NCBI RefSeq assembly: GCF_002454115.1
Contig: NZ_DKIH01000007.1
Span: 15,681 to 79,680, forward strand
Direction: 5' to 3'
DNA length: 64,000 nucleotides
Source: Sphingopyxis sp. UBA6723
Lineage (GTDB): Bacteria > Pseudomonadota > Alphaproteobacteria > Sphingomonadales > Sphingomonadaceae
The position numbers were made by a program, and so were the translations under genes. The notes beneath the pieces are model-generated. The model saw only the letters and a program-made list of their open reading frames with translations. It had not been told where the DNA came from and searched no databases. This document shows, in pieces, positions 7,443 through 15,642 of this stretch. The first letter of the stretch is position 1; each line of letters opens with the position of its first letter.

Positions 7443-9224
7443 TCAATACTGCCGGATCACCGCCAGAAAAGCATCGCCCCACGCCTCCAGCTTTTTGGCG
7501 CCAACACCAGGAATCGTCCCCATCGCATCCAGCGTCGCCGGCTTTTCGGTCGCCATCGCGCGTAGCACCGCGTCGTGAAAGATCACATAGGGCGGCACAT
7601 TGGCTTCGGCGGCCAGCTCGCGCCGGACGCTACGCAGCGCGTCGAACAACGGATCGCCGATCGGGTTGGCGACGCCCGCACCCGCGCCGCCGCGCGCCTC
7701 ACGCCGCGTGCGCTTGACCGGCGGCTCGGCGATCAGCACCGGCGCCTCGCCCTTCATCATCGCGCGCGCGCTGGGGCCGAGCATCAGCCCACCATGCTCG
7801 GTGGTCTCCAGCGCCTCGCGCGCCACCAACGTGCGGACGAGCGGCTTGATCAGCCGCGCCTCCTCGCCCGCGACGATCCCGAATACCGACAATTTGTCAT
7901 GACCGCGCCCCACGATCCGCTCGTCGCTGCGCCCGGTCAGCACCGCCTCGATATGCCCGGCGCCATAGCTTTGCCCGGTGCGATAGACTGCCGAGAGCAG
8001 CTTTTGCGCCAGCACCGTCGCATCGACTTGGGCGGCGGGATCGAGGCAATTGTCGCAATTGCCGCAGCGGGCGGGCGGGTCTTCGCCGAAATGGCGCAGC
8101 AACAGCGCGCGGCGGCACTCGACCGTCTCGACCAGCGCCGCGAGCGCGTTCAGCCGCACCCGCTCGCCCGGCACCCGCGCCTCAGGCAGCTCGCTGAGCC
8201 GCATGCGCGCCTTGGCGAAATCGTCGGCACCCCACAGCATCATCGCCTCGGCGGGGTCGCCGTCGCGCCCGGCGCGCCCCGTTTCCTGATAATAGCTTTC
8301 GATCGATTTGGGCAGCGCGGCATGCGCGACAAAGCGCACGTCGGGCTTGTCGATCCCCATGCCGAACGCGACCGTTGCGGTGACGATGCCATCCTCCGAC
8401 GCGACAAAATCATGCTGGACGCGCGACCGCACCTCGGCATCGAGCCCCGCGTGATAGGCGGCAACCGGCCGCCCCGTCGCCTTCGCCAATTGCTCGGCCA
8501 GCCGCTCGGTGCCGCTGCGCGTCGGGCAATAGACGATCCCCGGCCCCGGATTGGCGGCGATGAATTCGACCAGCTGGCGCGCCGCGGTGACGCGCGGGCG
8601 GATCGCATAGCGAATGTTCGGCCGGTCGAAGCCCGCGAGGATCAACCCGTCGTCGGGAATCCCGAGCTGAAAGAGAATATCTTCGCGGGTATGCTTGTCG
8701 GCGGTCGCGGTCAGCGCCAGCCGCGGCACCGCCGGAAAGGCATCGAGCAACGGGCGCAGCAGGCGGTAGTCGGGGCGGAAATCATGCCCCCATTCGGACA
8801 CGCAATGCGCCTCGTCGATCGCGAACAGTGCCGGGGTCCTGGCCTCGAGCAGCGCGCGAAACCCCTCCCCCGTCGCGCGCTCAGGCGCGACATAGAGCAG
8901 GTCGAGGTCGCCGTCGCGGTACCGCTGCCGCGTCTCGGCGCCATCGGCGTCGACGCTGGTCAGGCTCGCAGCGCGAATCCCTGCCGCGCGCGCGCCGCGG
9001 AGCTGGTCGTGCATCAGCGCGATCAGCGGCGACACGACGACGACGCAGCCATCAAGCGCCACCGCCGGCAGCTGGTACGTCAGCGACTTGCCTGCCCCGG
9101 TCGGCATCACTGCCAGCGTCCGCTCGCGCGCCATGACGCGGTCGACGACGTCCGACTGCCGACCGCGGAAATGGTCGAAACCGAAGGTGGATTTCAGGAG
9201 GGGGAGCAGCGCGTCGGCGGACAT
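7443..9224 (-). CDS. recQ: ATP-dependent DNA helicase RecQ
   Basis: 593 residues. Superfamily 2 helicase with Walker A in TGAGKS (residues 42-47), DEAH box at 137-140, motif III ALTATAD and motif VI QETGRAGRDG. The RecQ-C-terminal zinc site is visible as CRRALLLRHFGE...CGNCDNC, and an HRDC domain closes the protein (about residues 510-590, ending GVGAKKLEAWGDAFLAVI). It unwinds recombination intermediates and stalled forks. The frame extends 100 codons further upstream without conserved content; ATG at 9224 matches the usual N-terminus (LLKSTFGFDHFRGRQ). Confidence 0.96.
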   Translation of the reverse strand: MSADALLPLLKSTFGFDHFRGRQSDVVDRVMARERTLAVMPTGAGKSLTYQLPAVALDGCVVVVSPLIALMHDQLRGARAAGIRAASLTSVDADGAETRQRYRDGDLDLLYVAPERATGEGFRALLEARTPALFAIDEAHCVSEWGHDFRPDYRLLRPLLDAFPAVPRLALTATADKHTREDILFQLGIPDDGLILAGFDRPNIRYAIRPRVTAARQLVEFIAANPGPGIVYCPTRSGTERLAEQLAKATGRPVAAYHAGLDAEVRSRVQHDFVASEDGIVTATVAFGMGIDKPDVRFVAHAALPKSIESYYQETGRAGRDGDPAEAMMLWGADDFAKARMRLSELPEARVPGERVRLNALAALVETVECRRALLLRHFGEDPPARCGNCDNCLDPAAQVDATVLAQKLLSAVYRTGQSYGAGHIEAVLTGRSDERIVGRGHDKLSVFGIVAGEEARLIKPLVRTLVAREALETTEHGGLMLGPSARAMMKGEAPVLIAEPPVKRTRREARGGAGAGVANPIGDPLFDALRSVRRELAAEANVPPYVIFHDAVLRAMATEKPATLDAMGTIPGVGAKKLEAWGDAFLAVIRQY

Positions 9225-9402
9225 CCGCAAGGCATGTAGCGGGGCCACAGACCGATGCAACCGCACCGCAGAAATTGTCTCCCGCAATAGGGCCGTCGCC
9301 GTCGGACATCGACGCGCAGATGGCACCGAATTGGCGTTAAGTCCCGTTGGATTTCCGCTCAGACCAAGTCTAGATTGAAGCCTGTTTCCGGGGGGGATCC
9401 TA

Positions 9403-11244
9403 ATGAAAGAATTTCTCAACCTTCTCTGCTTGATCGGAGCGGCCACATTTTTCGCCACAGCGTCACAAGCGCAGGAAGTGAGCGACAATACGCCACCTCC
9501 GCTGCCAGAATTTCTGAAAAACTGCAAAGAAATTCCGGGCCTTAGTTCATTTGGCCAGCGACATTACAATGATTGCTTCGAATATGGATCGAGCGACTAT
9601 TACGGGCGGCTTTTTATTCGCTTTGATCTTCCGGCATTTAACTCGGCGCAATTTGCAGAAAATCTGAACAAGAACCAGAAAAAGTCATTGGCGAAACGAA
9701 TAAAGACGTTTCTTTTCCCGAAATCTGTCGAAGGACATCTGGTCGCCAGGGTTTCCGTTAATAGACTGGGCCTGAATCCTATTCCGGAATATGTGATTGA
9801 ACTCGCGAAATTTACATATTCGGACCAAAATGGCCTGAAAATCGACCAATCCACTTCATCGATCAATGGATATGTGGGGCCGGTGTTCAATGCCAATAGC
9901 CAATCGAACATCACCGTGAAAACGGAATATGTCTTCAAGAAAACCCAGTCGTCAAATATCTCTTCCTTGATAGCAGCGGCCAGCCGCCTTTTGACCGGCG
10001 AAGGATTTATTAGCCCAACGGCAGCGATATCGGATGAGGCGCTCGACGCAATCAAGGCCGTGGAAAATGCGATCACACAGAATTTCAACGTCGATGCGAA
10101 GGGAAGCAATCCGATCCAGCTCGACTTTGACGCGACGGCGACCACCGCCGCCTATCGGCGGATCGATTTTGCTGGCGTGCTGGATCGCGAGAAACAGGTA
10201 GGTCAGTTGTTTGTGGGAGCCATCCGGCTTCGCTCGATACTCGTCGATGTGCCGCCAGATGAAACAATTCCGCTTGTTTATACCGCGGGTGGGTTTGATG
10301 ATCTGGCAACAAATCCCATTCGCAACCGCCCCGGGATCATCGAAGGCAAATCGCTGCGCGATTTTGTCCGGTTGAACCTCAAGGACGGACAATATCTGGA
10401 CCTGCAATCTTCCGATCAAGCCAAGTTTCTGGCGGCAAGTGCAGCCCTTCGCAACCTTATTGCCGATTCACAGCTCAACCTGGTAGCTTCGGATCAAGTG
10501 GCAACCCAATGGGCTTTTCTCGCCAGCAATCCCTTGATGAAAAACAGCATTGTTCGCCAACAAACCTCGCTGCATGCCTCGGAGCTCAGCGGCAGCCTTG
10601 AAAAATTGCGGCTGGACTTGCCGAAATTGGGGGCGGCGCCGCTAACCCCAGAACAGGAAGCCTTGATGGCGGCGGCAATCAGCGCCGCCAACACCGCCGA
10701 TGCGCAGACGAAAGACGGGCAATCAGCGATCAATCGTGCCATCGACGCTGCAAATCAGGCGCAATTGCCCGCGCGTGCCGCGCAATTCGAGTATCAGAAC
10801 AATGGTTTCTGGGAATATTTTGGCGAAACGTCCAATCCGACCAAATTTTTCGGGGCGCTCGCCGACAAGCGGCCCGGTTATAATGGCGACCGCTACGAGG
10901 GCAGCATGTCGCTTTCAGGGACGACGCCGATTTACGAAGGTTTCGGCCGCTATGTCCGCAGCCCCGCGCATACCAGTTGGGCTTTCGCTGACTACACCGG
11001 CACCTTCGTTGCAAACCGGCTCAGCGGCCATGGGACGATGCGATGGGCCAATGGTCGGGAGTTCCGCGGCAGCTTTGCACAGGATTATCCCAATGGTTTT
11101 GGGATGCTGCATGAACCGGATGGCGCTGTCTATTACGCTCGGCTGGTCGACGGCGTCCCTAACGGACCTGCGGTAAAGCGCGGAGCTGGAGCCGAGTTTA
11201 TCGCAGGCCGATGGGTAAATGGGGTATTCGTCGAGGGGCTCTAG
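9403..11244 (+). CDS. Secreted MORN-repeat protein of unknown function
   Basis: 613 residues with a signal peptide (cleavage near SQAQ, about residue 24). The C-terminal 130 residues hold MORN-like repeats (YEGSMSL, YEGFGRYV, YTGTFVANRLSGHGTMRW, FRGSFAQDYPNGFGMLH). The central part is long, poorly complex and rich in Asn, Ser and Ala. The N-terminal half is clearly AT-richer than neighbouring genes, which hints at transfer. GGGGGGAT before the ATG is a usable ribosome site. MORN repeats bind lipids or peptidoglycan-like surfaces in other systems; no role can be assigned here. Confidence 0.75.
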   Translation: MKEFLNLLCLIGAATFFATASQAQEVSDNTPPPLPEFLKNCKEIPGLSSFGQRHYNDCFEYGSSDYYGRLFIRFDLPAFNSAQFAENLNKNQKKSLAKRIKTFLFPKSVEGHLVARVSVNRLGLNPIPEYVIELAKFTYSDQNGLKIDQSTSSINGYVGPVFNANSQSNITVKTEYVFKKTQSSNISSLIAAASRLLTGEGFISPTAAISDEALDAIKAVENAITQNFNVDAKGSNPIQLDFDATATTAAYRRIDFAGVLDREKQVGQLFVGAIRLRSILVDVPPDETIPLVYTAGGFDDLATNPIRNRPGIIEGKSLRDFVRLNLKDGQYLDLQSSDQAKFLAASAALRNLIADSQLNLVASDQVATQWAFLASNPLMKNSIVRQQTSLHASELSGSLEKLRLDLPKLGAAPLTPEQEALMAAAISAANTADAQTKDGQSAINRAIDAANQAQLPARAAQFEYQNNGFWEYFGETSNPTKFFGALADKRPGYNGDRYEGSMSLSGTTPIYEGFGRYVRSPAHTSWAFADYTGTFVANRLSGHGTMRWANGREFRGSFAQDYPNGFGMLHEPDGAVYYARLVDGVPNGPAVKRGAGAEFIAGRWVNGVFVEGL

Positions 11245-11326
11245 TTAAACGCCGCCTTCCTTTCCTGGCAGCCGCAGCGGCGGAACGTGACGGAGTGACC
11301 GCAATCTTTGCCACGATGGCAAAGGT

Positions 11327-12970
11327 TTAGGGGGCTATCGTCAGCATCGCCCGCTCCGCCATCCGCGATGCCGTCTCGCGTTCGGCCATCACGACATGGT
11401 CGGCGCCGCGCCGCACCAGATCGTCGACTTCTTCGTCCGAATGCGCGCGCGCCACAATCACCAGCTTGGGATTGATCGCCCGCGCCCGCCGCACGATTGC
11501 TCCCGCCTCGACCCCCTCGGAAATCGCGATCAGCAGCGTCGATGCCTCTTCCAGTCCGGCTTGACGCAGAACGCTTTCCTTGGTCGCATCGCCGACGATC
11601 ACCGTCGCACCCGTCGCACGCGCCGCGGCGGCCATATCCTTCTGATCCTCGATCACCGTCAGCCCCTCGCCGCGTCCGCAGATCAGCGTCCCGATATGGC
11701 TACCGACGCGGCCATAGCCGATCAGCACCACGCCCGCGTTGCACAACGCAGCGGATTCCTCGCTCGCCATATCGACCGGTTCGGGCGCCGCGTCGGCACG
11801 GATGCGCCGTACCGCCAGCGTGAACAGGATCGGGTTGACCAGGATCGACAGCAGCGCCCCCGCCAAAATCAGGTCACGCCCGGTTTCGGGCAACACCCCC
11901 AGCCCGACCCCCAGCCCCGCAAGGATGAACGAAAATTCGCCGATTTGCGCCAGGCTGACCGACACCGTCAGCGCAGTTTGCGACGTGTGGCCGAAGGCGC
12001 GAACCAGCGCAAAGGCGGCGAGCGATTTGCCGACGACGATGATCGCCACCGTCGCCAGCACCGGTCCCGGTTGTTCGACCAGCACATTGGGGTCGAACAA
12101 CATGCCCACCGACACGAAAAACAGCACCGCAAACGCATCGCGCAGCGGCAAAGTCTCTTCGGCGGCGCGGCGGCTGAGCTGCGTTTCGCCGAGGATCATC
12201 CCGGCGAAGAACGCCCCGAGCGCGAACGACACATCGAAAATCACCGCCGCGCCGAACGCCACCCCCAGCGCGATCGCCAGCACCGCGAGCCGGAACAGCT
12301 CGCGCGACCCGGTGTGCGCGACCCAGTGCAACACCCACGGCAACACCCGCCGCGCGATCACGAACATGAAGGCGACAAAACCGACGACCTTGACCAGGAC
12401 GATCGCCGCCGACTGGACCAGCCCCGCACTGCCACCCTCATCGCCGCGATCGCCGAACATCGCGGGCAGCAGCACGAGCGCGAGCACCATCACCAGATCC
12501 TCGACGATCAGCCAGCCGACCGCGATTCGCCCCTTTTCGGTCTCGACCATATCGCGCGCCTGCAAGGCACGTAGCAGCACGACCGTACTCGCGACCGACA
12601 GGGCGAGGCCGAACACGGCGCTGCCCTCGATCGACCAGCCGAGCCACAGCCCGAGCATGATCCCCAGCGCCCACGCCACCGCAATCTGCGCGATCGCCCC
12701 CGGCACCGCGATCTTGCGCACCGACAGCAGGTCTTTCAGCGAAAAATGCAGCCCCACCCCGAACATCAGCAGGATGACGCCAATCTCGGCCAGCTGCATC
12801 GCCAGCCCGGTGTCGGCGACAAAGCCCGGCGTAAACGGTCCGACCAGCACCCCCGCGAGCAGATAGCCCGCAATCGGCGAAATCCGCAGCCGGTGCGCGA
12901 GCGCCCCCATCAGAAACGCGACGCCAAGCCCGGCAACGATGGTGCCGATCAGGGTGGTGTCATGCGGCAT
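11327..12970 (-). CDS. Cation:proton antiporter, CPA2/KefB type with TrkA-N domain
   Basis: 547 residues. Residues 1-390 form about 12 membrane helices of the Na/H-exchanger type (GPFTPGFVADTGLAMQLAEIG; FALGAFFAGMILGET). A cytoplasmic Rossmann TrkA-N domain follows (GYGRVGSHIGTLI nucleotide loop, then VIEDQKDMA), about 410-530. Proteins of this layout exchange K+ or Na+ for H+ and are gated by NAD(H) or glutathione adducts. It stands alone; no KefG/KefF-like partner lies next to it. Confidence 0.88.
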   Translation of the reverse strand: MPHDTTLIGTIVAGLGVAFLMGALAHRLRISPIAGYLLAGVLVGPFTPGFVADTGLAMQLAEIGVILLMFGVGLHFSLKDLLSVRKIAVPGAIAQIAVAWALGIMLGLWLGWSIEGSAVFGLALSVASTVVLLRALQARDMVETEKGRIAVGWLIVEDLVMVLALVLLPAMFGDRGDEGGSAGLVQSAAIVLVKVVGFVAFMFVIARRVLPWVLHWVAHTGSRELFRLAVLAIALGVAFGAAVIFDVSFALGAFFAGMILGETQLSRRAAEETLPLRDAFAVLFFVSVGMLFDPNVLVEQPGPVLATVAIIVVGKSLAAFALVRAFGHTSQTALTVSVSLAQIGEFSFILAGLGVGLGVLPETGRDLILAGALLSILVNPILFTLAVRRIRADAAPEPVDMASEESAALCNAGVVLIGYGRVGSHIGTLICGRGEGLTVIEDQKDMAAAARATGATVIVGDATKESVLRQAGLEEASTLLIAISEGVEAGAIVRRARAINPKLVIVARAHSDEEVDDLVRRGADHVVMAERETASRMAERAMLTIAP

Positions 12971-13038
12971 GAGATTATGCCTAGGGGGCGGGGGCGCGGC
13001 GGGTCAACCCAACCCAATCGATTTGGTAGCGAAAAGCC

Positions 13039-14094
13039 TCAGTTTTCGCGCGGCACGCTGGCCGGGAACCAACGCCGCCCGAACCAGAAGGCCAGATTGA
13101 CGAGCAGGATCAGCACCGGCACTTCGACCAGCGGGCCGATCACCGCGGCAAAGGCGACCGGCGATGCCAGCCCGAACGCCGCGATCGCAACCGCAATCGC
13201 CAGCTCGAAATTATTGCCCGCCGCGGTAAAGGCGACCGCGGTGGTGCGCGGATAGTCGGCGGCGATCCATTTCCCCATCGCGAAGCTGATTACGAATTGC
13301 AGGACGAAATAGATCGTCAGCGGCACCGCGATGCGCAGCGCGTCAACTGGCAGGGTCAGGATCTCGCCGCCCTTCAGGCTGAACATCGCCGCAATAGTGA
13401 ACAACAGCGCGACCAGCGTGATCGGCGCGATACGCGGCAGGAAACGCGTCTCGTACCAATCCTCGCCTTTCGCGCGCACCAGCAGGGTGCGGGTCAGGAA
13501 CCCGGCGAGGAACGGAATGCCCAGATAGATCAGCACCGCCTCGGCAATCATCCAGGTGTCGATCGCGATCAGCTGCCCCTCCAGCCCCAGCAACGGCGGC
13601 AGGAAGGTCAGGAAAAACCACGCATAGGCGCTGAAAAACAGGATCTGGAACAGCGAATTGAACGCGACCAGCGCTGCGACATATTGATTGTCACCCTTTG
13701 CCAGCTGGTTCCACACCAGCACCATCGCGATGCAGCGCGCGAGGCCGATCAGGATGACCCCCGTCATATAGGCGGGCTCGTCGCGCAGGAAGATCACCGC
13801 GAGCACGAACATCAGCACCGGCCCGATCAGCCAGTTCTGGACCAGCGACAGCATCAGCACGCGCCGATCCTCGAACACCTGTGGCAGCGCGGCGTAGCGC
13901 ACCCGCGCCAATGGCGGGTACATCATCAGGATCAGCCCGATCGCGATCGGCAGGTTGGTGGTCCCGACGCTCATCGCGTCGATCCGCGCTGGCAGCGATG
14001 GAAACAGAGTCCCCAACGCGACGCCCAGCGCCATCGCGAGGAAAATCCACAGCGTCAGAAAGCGGTCGAGAAAGCCGAGGCGGCTGCGTTGCAT
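13039..14094 (-). CDS. acr3: Arsenite efflux permease, ACR3 family
   Basis: 351 residues, ten hydrophobic helices. The conserved helix with GLARCIAMVLVWNQLA carries the Cys essential for arsenite transport in Acr3, and LTIYFVLQF and FTAAGNNFELAIAVAIA are also family signatures. Exports As(III) from the cytoplasm using the proton gradient. The last gene of the ars operon; its ATG follows the arsC stop after a single base. Confidence 0.94.
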   Translation of the reverse strand: MQRSRLGFLDRFLTLWIFLAMALGVALGTLFPSLPARIDAMSVGTTNLPIAIGLILMMYPPLARVRYAALPQVFEDRRVLMLSLVQNWLIGPVLMFVLAVIFLRDEPAYMTGVILIGLARCIAMVLVWNQLAKGDNQYVAALVAFNSLFQILFFSAYAWFFLTFLPPLLGLEGQLIAIDTWMIAEAVLIYLGIPFLAGFLTRTLLVRAKGEDWYETRFLPRIAPITLVALLFTIAAMFSLKGGEILTLPVDALRIAVPLTIYFVLQFVISFAMGKWIAADYPRTTAVAFTAAGNNFELAIAVAIAAFGLASPVAFAAVIGPLVEVPVLILLVNLAFWFGRRWFPASVPREN

Positions 14095-14095
14095 G

Positions 14096-14605
14096 TCAGG
14101 CGGCCCCTTCCATCGCGCCGATGGCGTTCAGCGCGTCGCGCCGTTCTGCCGGGGTCATGGTTTCGAGCGGCAGCGTCAGCATTGCACGCACGCGCATGTC
14201 GAGCAGGCGGTATGTTTCGGCAAAGGCGGCATCGACCGCCGCGTCGTCGCCTGCGACATCGGCGGGATCGGGTAGCCCCCAATGCGCGCGCACCGGCGCG
14301 CCGATGAACAGCGGGCACGCCTCGCCCGCCGCATTGCCGCACACGGTGATCGCAATGTCGATGCGCGGCGCATCGGGCGCGGCAAATTCATCCCAGCTTT
14401 TCGAGCGGAAGGCCGAAATGTCATAGCCTTCGCGCGCCAGCAGGCGGAGCGCGCCGGGGTGCGGCACGCCTTTCGGCTGGCTGCCCGCGCTGAACGCGCA
14501 CACCCGGCCCGCGCCCTCGCGCGCGATCAGTGCCTCACCCAAAATGCTGCGCGCCGAATTGCCGGTGCACAGCACCAAAATGTTCAGCCCCCCGGTGCCG
14601 GTCAT
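14096..14605 (-). CDS. arsC: Arsenate reductase, low-molecular-weight phosphatase type
   Basis: 169 residues. P-loop CTGNSAR at 13-19 (Cys-x5-Arg) directly after the first beta-strand, as in LMW-PTPase arsenate reductases; GSQPKGVPHPGAL, ITVCGNAAGEACP and HWGLPDPADV are further ArsC hallmarks. Reduces As(V) to As(III) with thioredoxin or glutaredoxin, feeding Acr3. The ATG at 14605 lies one base after the arsI stop; a longer in-frame start would overlap arsI. Confidence 0.92.
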   Translation of the reverse strand: MTGTGGLNILVLCTGNSARSILGEALIAREGAGRVCAFSAGSQPKGVPHPGALRLLAREGYDISAFRSKSWDEFAAPDAPRIDIAITVCGNAAGEACPLFIGAPVRAHWGLPDPADVAGDDAAVDAAFAETYRLLDMRVRAMLTLPLETMTPAERRDALNAIGAMEGAA

Positions 14606-14606
14606 G

Positions 14607-15086
14607 TCAGCAGCAGCCGACCTTGACCGGGGCCGCTTGCGGCATCGCGGGAACGCAGCACGCGCCCTCGGCGGCATTGTCCGACGCCAGCGGCGCAAAA
14701 TCGGGGCTGTCGCCATAGACCGTCGATTCGCCGTTGGTCAGAAACGCTTCCCACACCACGCCATCGGGATCGGCGATCCAGCTCTTTTCGGATTTGGCGT
14801 AGCAACAGGTCGTCGCGCCTTCCTCCAGCACCGGCGCCCCGGCGTCTTTCAGCCGCCCGTAAACCGCCGCCAGTTCGGCTTCATCCTCGACCTGCAAGCC
14901 GACATGCTCGATCCCGCGCTGCGCACCCTCGCGCACCGAAATCGCGAAATTGATCCGCGGATCGTCGAGCATCCATTTGGCATAATCGGGCTTGGTCACG
15001 CTCGGCGCAGTGCCAAACAGCCCCGAGTAAAAGGCGATCGACTTGTCGAGGTCGCTGACCCCGACGTGCATGTGAAAACGGCTCAT
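14607..15086 (-). CDS. arsI: ArsI-type C-As lyase (CadI family VOC dioxygenase)
   Basis: 159 residues, a VOC protein beginning with the metal-ligand strand HMHVGVSDL and containing vicinal Cys94-Cys95 in ATTCCYAKSEKSW. That pair binds trivalent organoarsenicals in ArsI, an Fe(II) dioxygenase that cleaves the C-As bond of methylarsenite and trivalent aromatic arsenicals. The C-terminus carries extra Cys pairs (GACC and VGCC at the end), possibly for metalloid capture. CadI-like 'cadmium-induced' annotation is the same family. Second gene of the ars operon, overlapping arsR by four bases. Confidence 0.88.
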   Translation of the reverse strand: MSRFHMHVGVSDLDKSIAFYSGLFGTAPSVTKPDYAKWMLDDPRINFAISVREGAQRGIEHVGLQVEDEAELAAVYGRLKDAGAPVLEEGATTCCYAKSEKSWIADPDGVVWEAFLTNGESTVYGDSPDFAPLASDNAAEGACCVPAMPQAAPVKVGCC

Positions 15087-15427
15087 GCGGCAGTCCTTTC
15101 ATTCTTGTCGTTGGTGTCACAGGGGGCAGCGGGGGCGCAAATCGCACCGCCGCAACAATTTTCCATCAGAAAGCCGAGCAGCGCGGTCATTGCGCCATAG
15201 TCGGCAGAATAGATCAGCGACCGCCCGTCGCGGCGCTGCGCGATCAGTCCGGCGTTGGTCAACTGCGCGAGGTGAAAGCTGAGCGACGACGCGGGTACCC
15301 CCAGCGCCTCGGCAATCGCGCCCGCGGCAAGCCCCTCCGGCCCGGCCTGCACCAGCAACCGGAACAACGCCAGCCGATGCTCCTGCGCCAGCGCGCCCAG
15401 CGCGCGAACAACCGTGTCCGACTCCAT
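15083..15427 (-). CDS. arsR: ArsR/SmtB-family arsenic-responsive repressor
   Basis: 114 residues, one winged-helix domain (LFRLLVQAGPEGLAAGAIAE; recognition helix ASSLSFHLAQL; wing RRDGRSLIYS). Likely As(III) ligands are C-terminal: Cys91, Cys92 and Cys97 in ENCCGGAIC, an arrangement of the alphaproteobacterial type, unlike the E. coli helix-4 site. The ATG at 15427 follows GGAGG by five bases; a GTG six bases upstream is less likely. First gene of arsR-arsI-arsC-acr3; two palindromes upstream are its likely operators. Confidence 0.92.
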   Translation of the reverse strand: MESDTVVRALGALAQEHRLALFRLLVQAGPEGLAAGAIAEALGVPASSLSFHLAQLTNAGLIAQRRDGRSLIYSADYGAMTALLGFLMENCCGGAICAPAAPCDTNDKNERTAA

Positions 15428-15439
15428 CGCCACCTCCGT

Positions 15440-15508
15440 GATTCGATGATTGTCGAAATATGGAAATTAGAAGGAGGCGTCAACAGATATTTCGATAATG
15501 TTCGAAAT
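15440..15508 (-). promoter_or_regulatory. Twin ArsR operators upstream of the ars operon
   Basis: Two palindromes of the same design lie upstream of arsR. Distal: ATTTCGA (15489-15495), six bases, TCGAAAT (15502-15508), perfect. Proximal: GATTCGA (15440-15446), six bases TGATTG, TCGAAAT (15453-15459), one mismatch. Arm and spacer lengths match ArsR/SmtB-family operators. The 43-base separation of centres is roughly four helical turns and brackets the expected promoter. Confidence 0.75.
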
Positions 15509-15532
15509 GATCGAGTGGCAATGACGCCAACT

Positions 15533-15630
15533 CCGTCATTGCGAGCGAAGCGAAGCAATCTCCAGCTATCGACCTTCGCTGGCCCCGATAGCTGGAGATT
15601 GCTTCGTCGCGATGCTCTTCGCAATGACGG
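15533..15630. repeat. Palindromic repeat (TCATTGCGAGCGAAGCGAAG type)
   Basis: Arms 15533-15571 and 15586-15630 are inverted copies (CATTGCGAGCGAAGCGAAGC against its complement), including an inner pair CTCCAGCTATCG. A dispersed element found widely in bacteria. It sits just downstream of the ABC exporter gene end and upstream of the ars promoter, convergent to neither. Confidence 0.75.
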
Positions 15631-15642
15631 ACAGGGTCGGCC

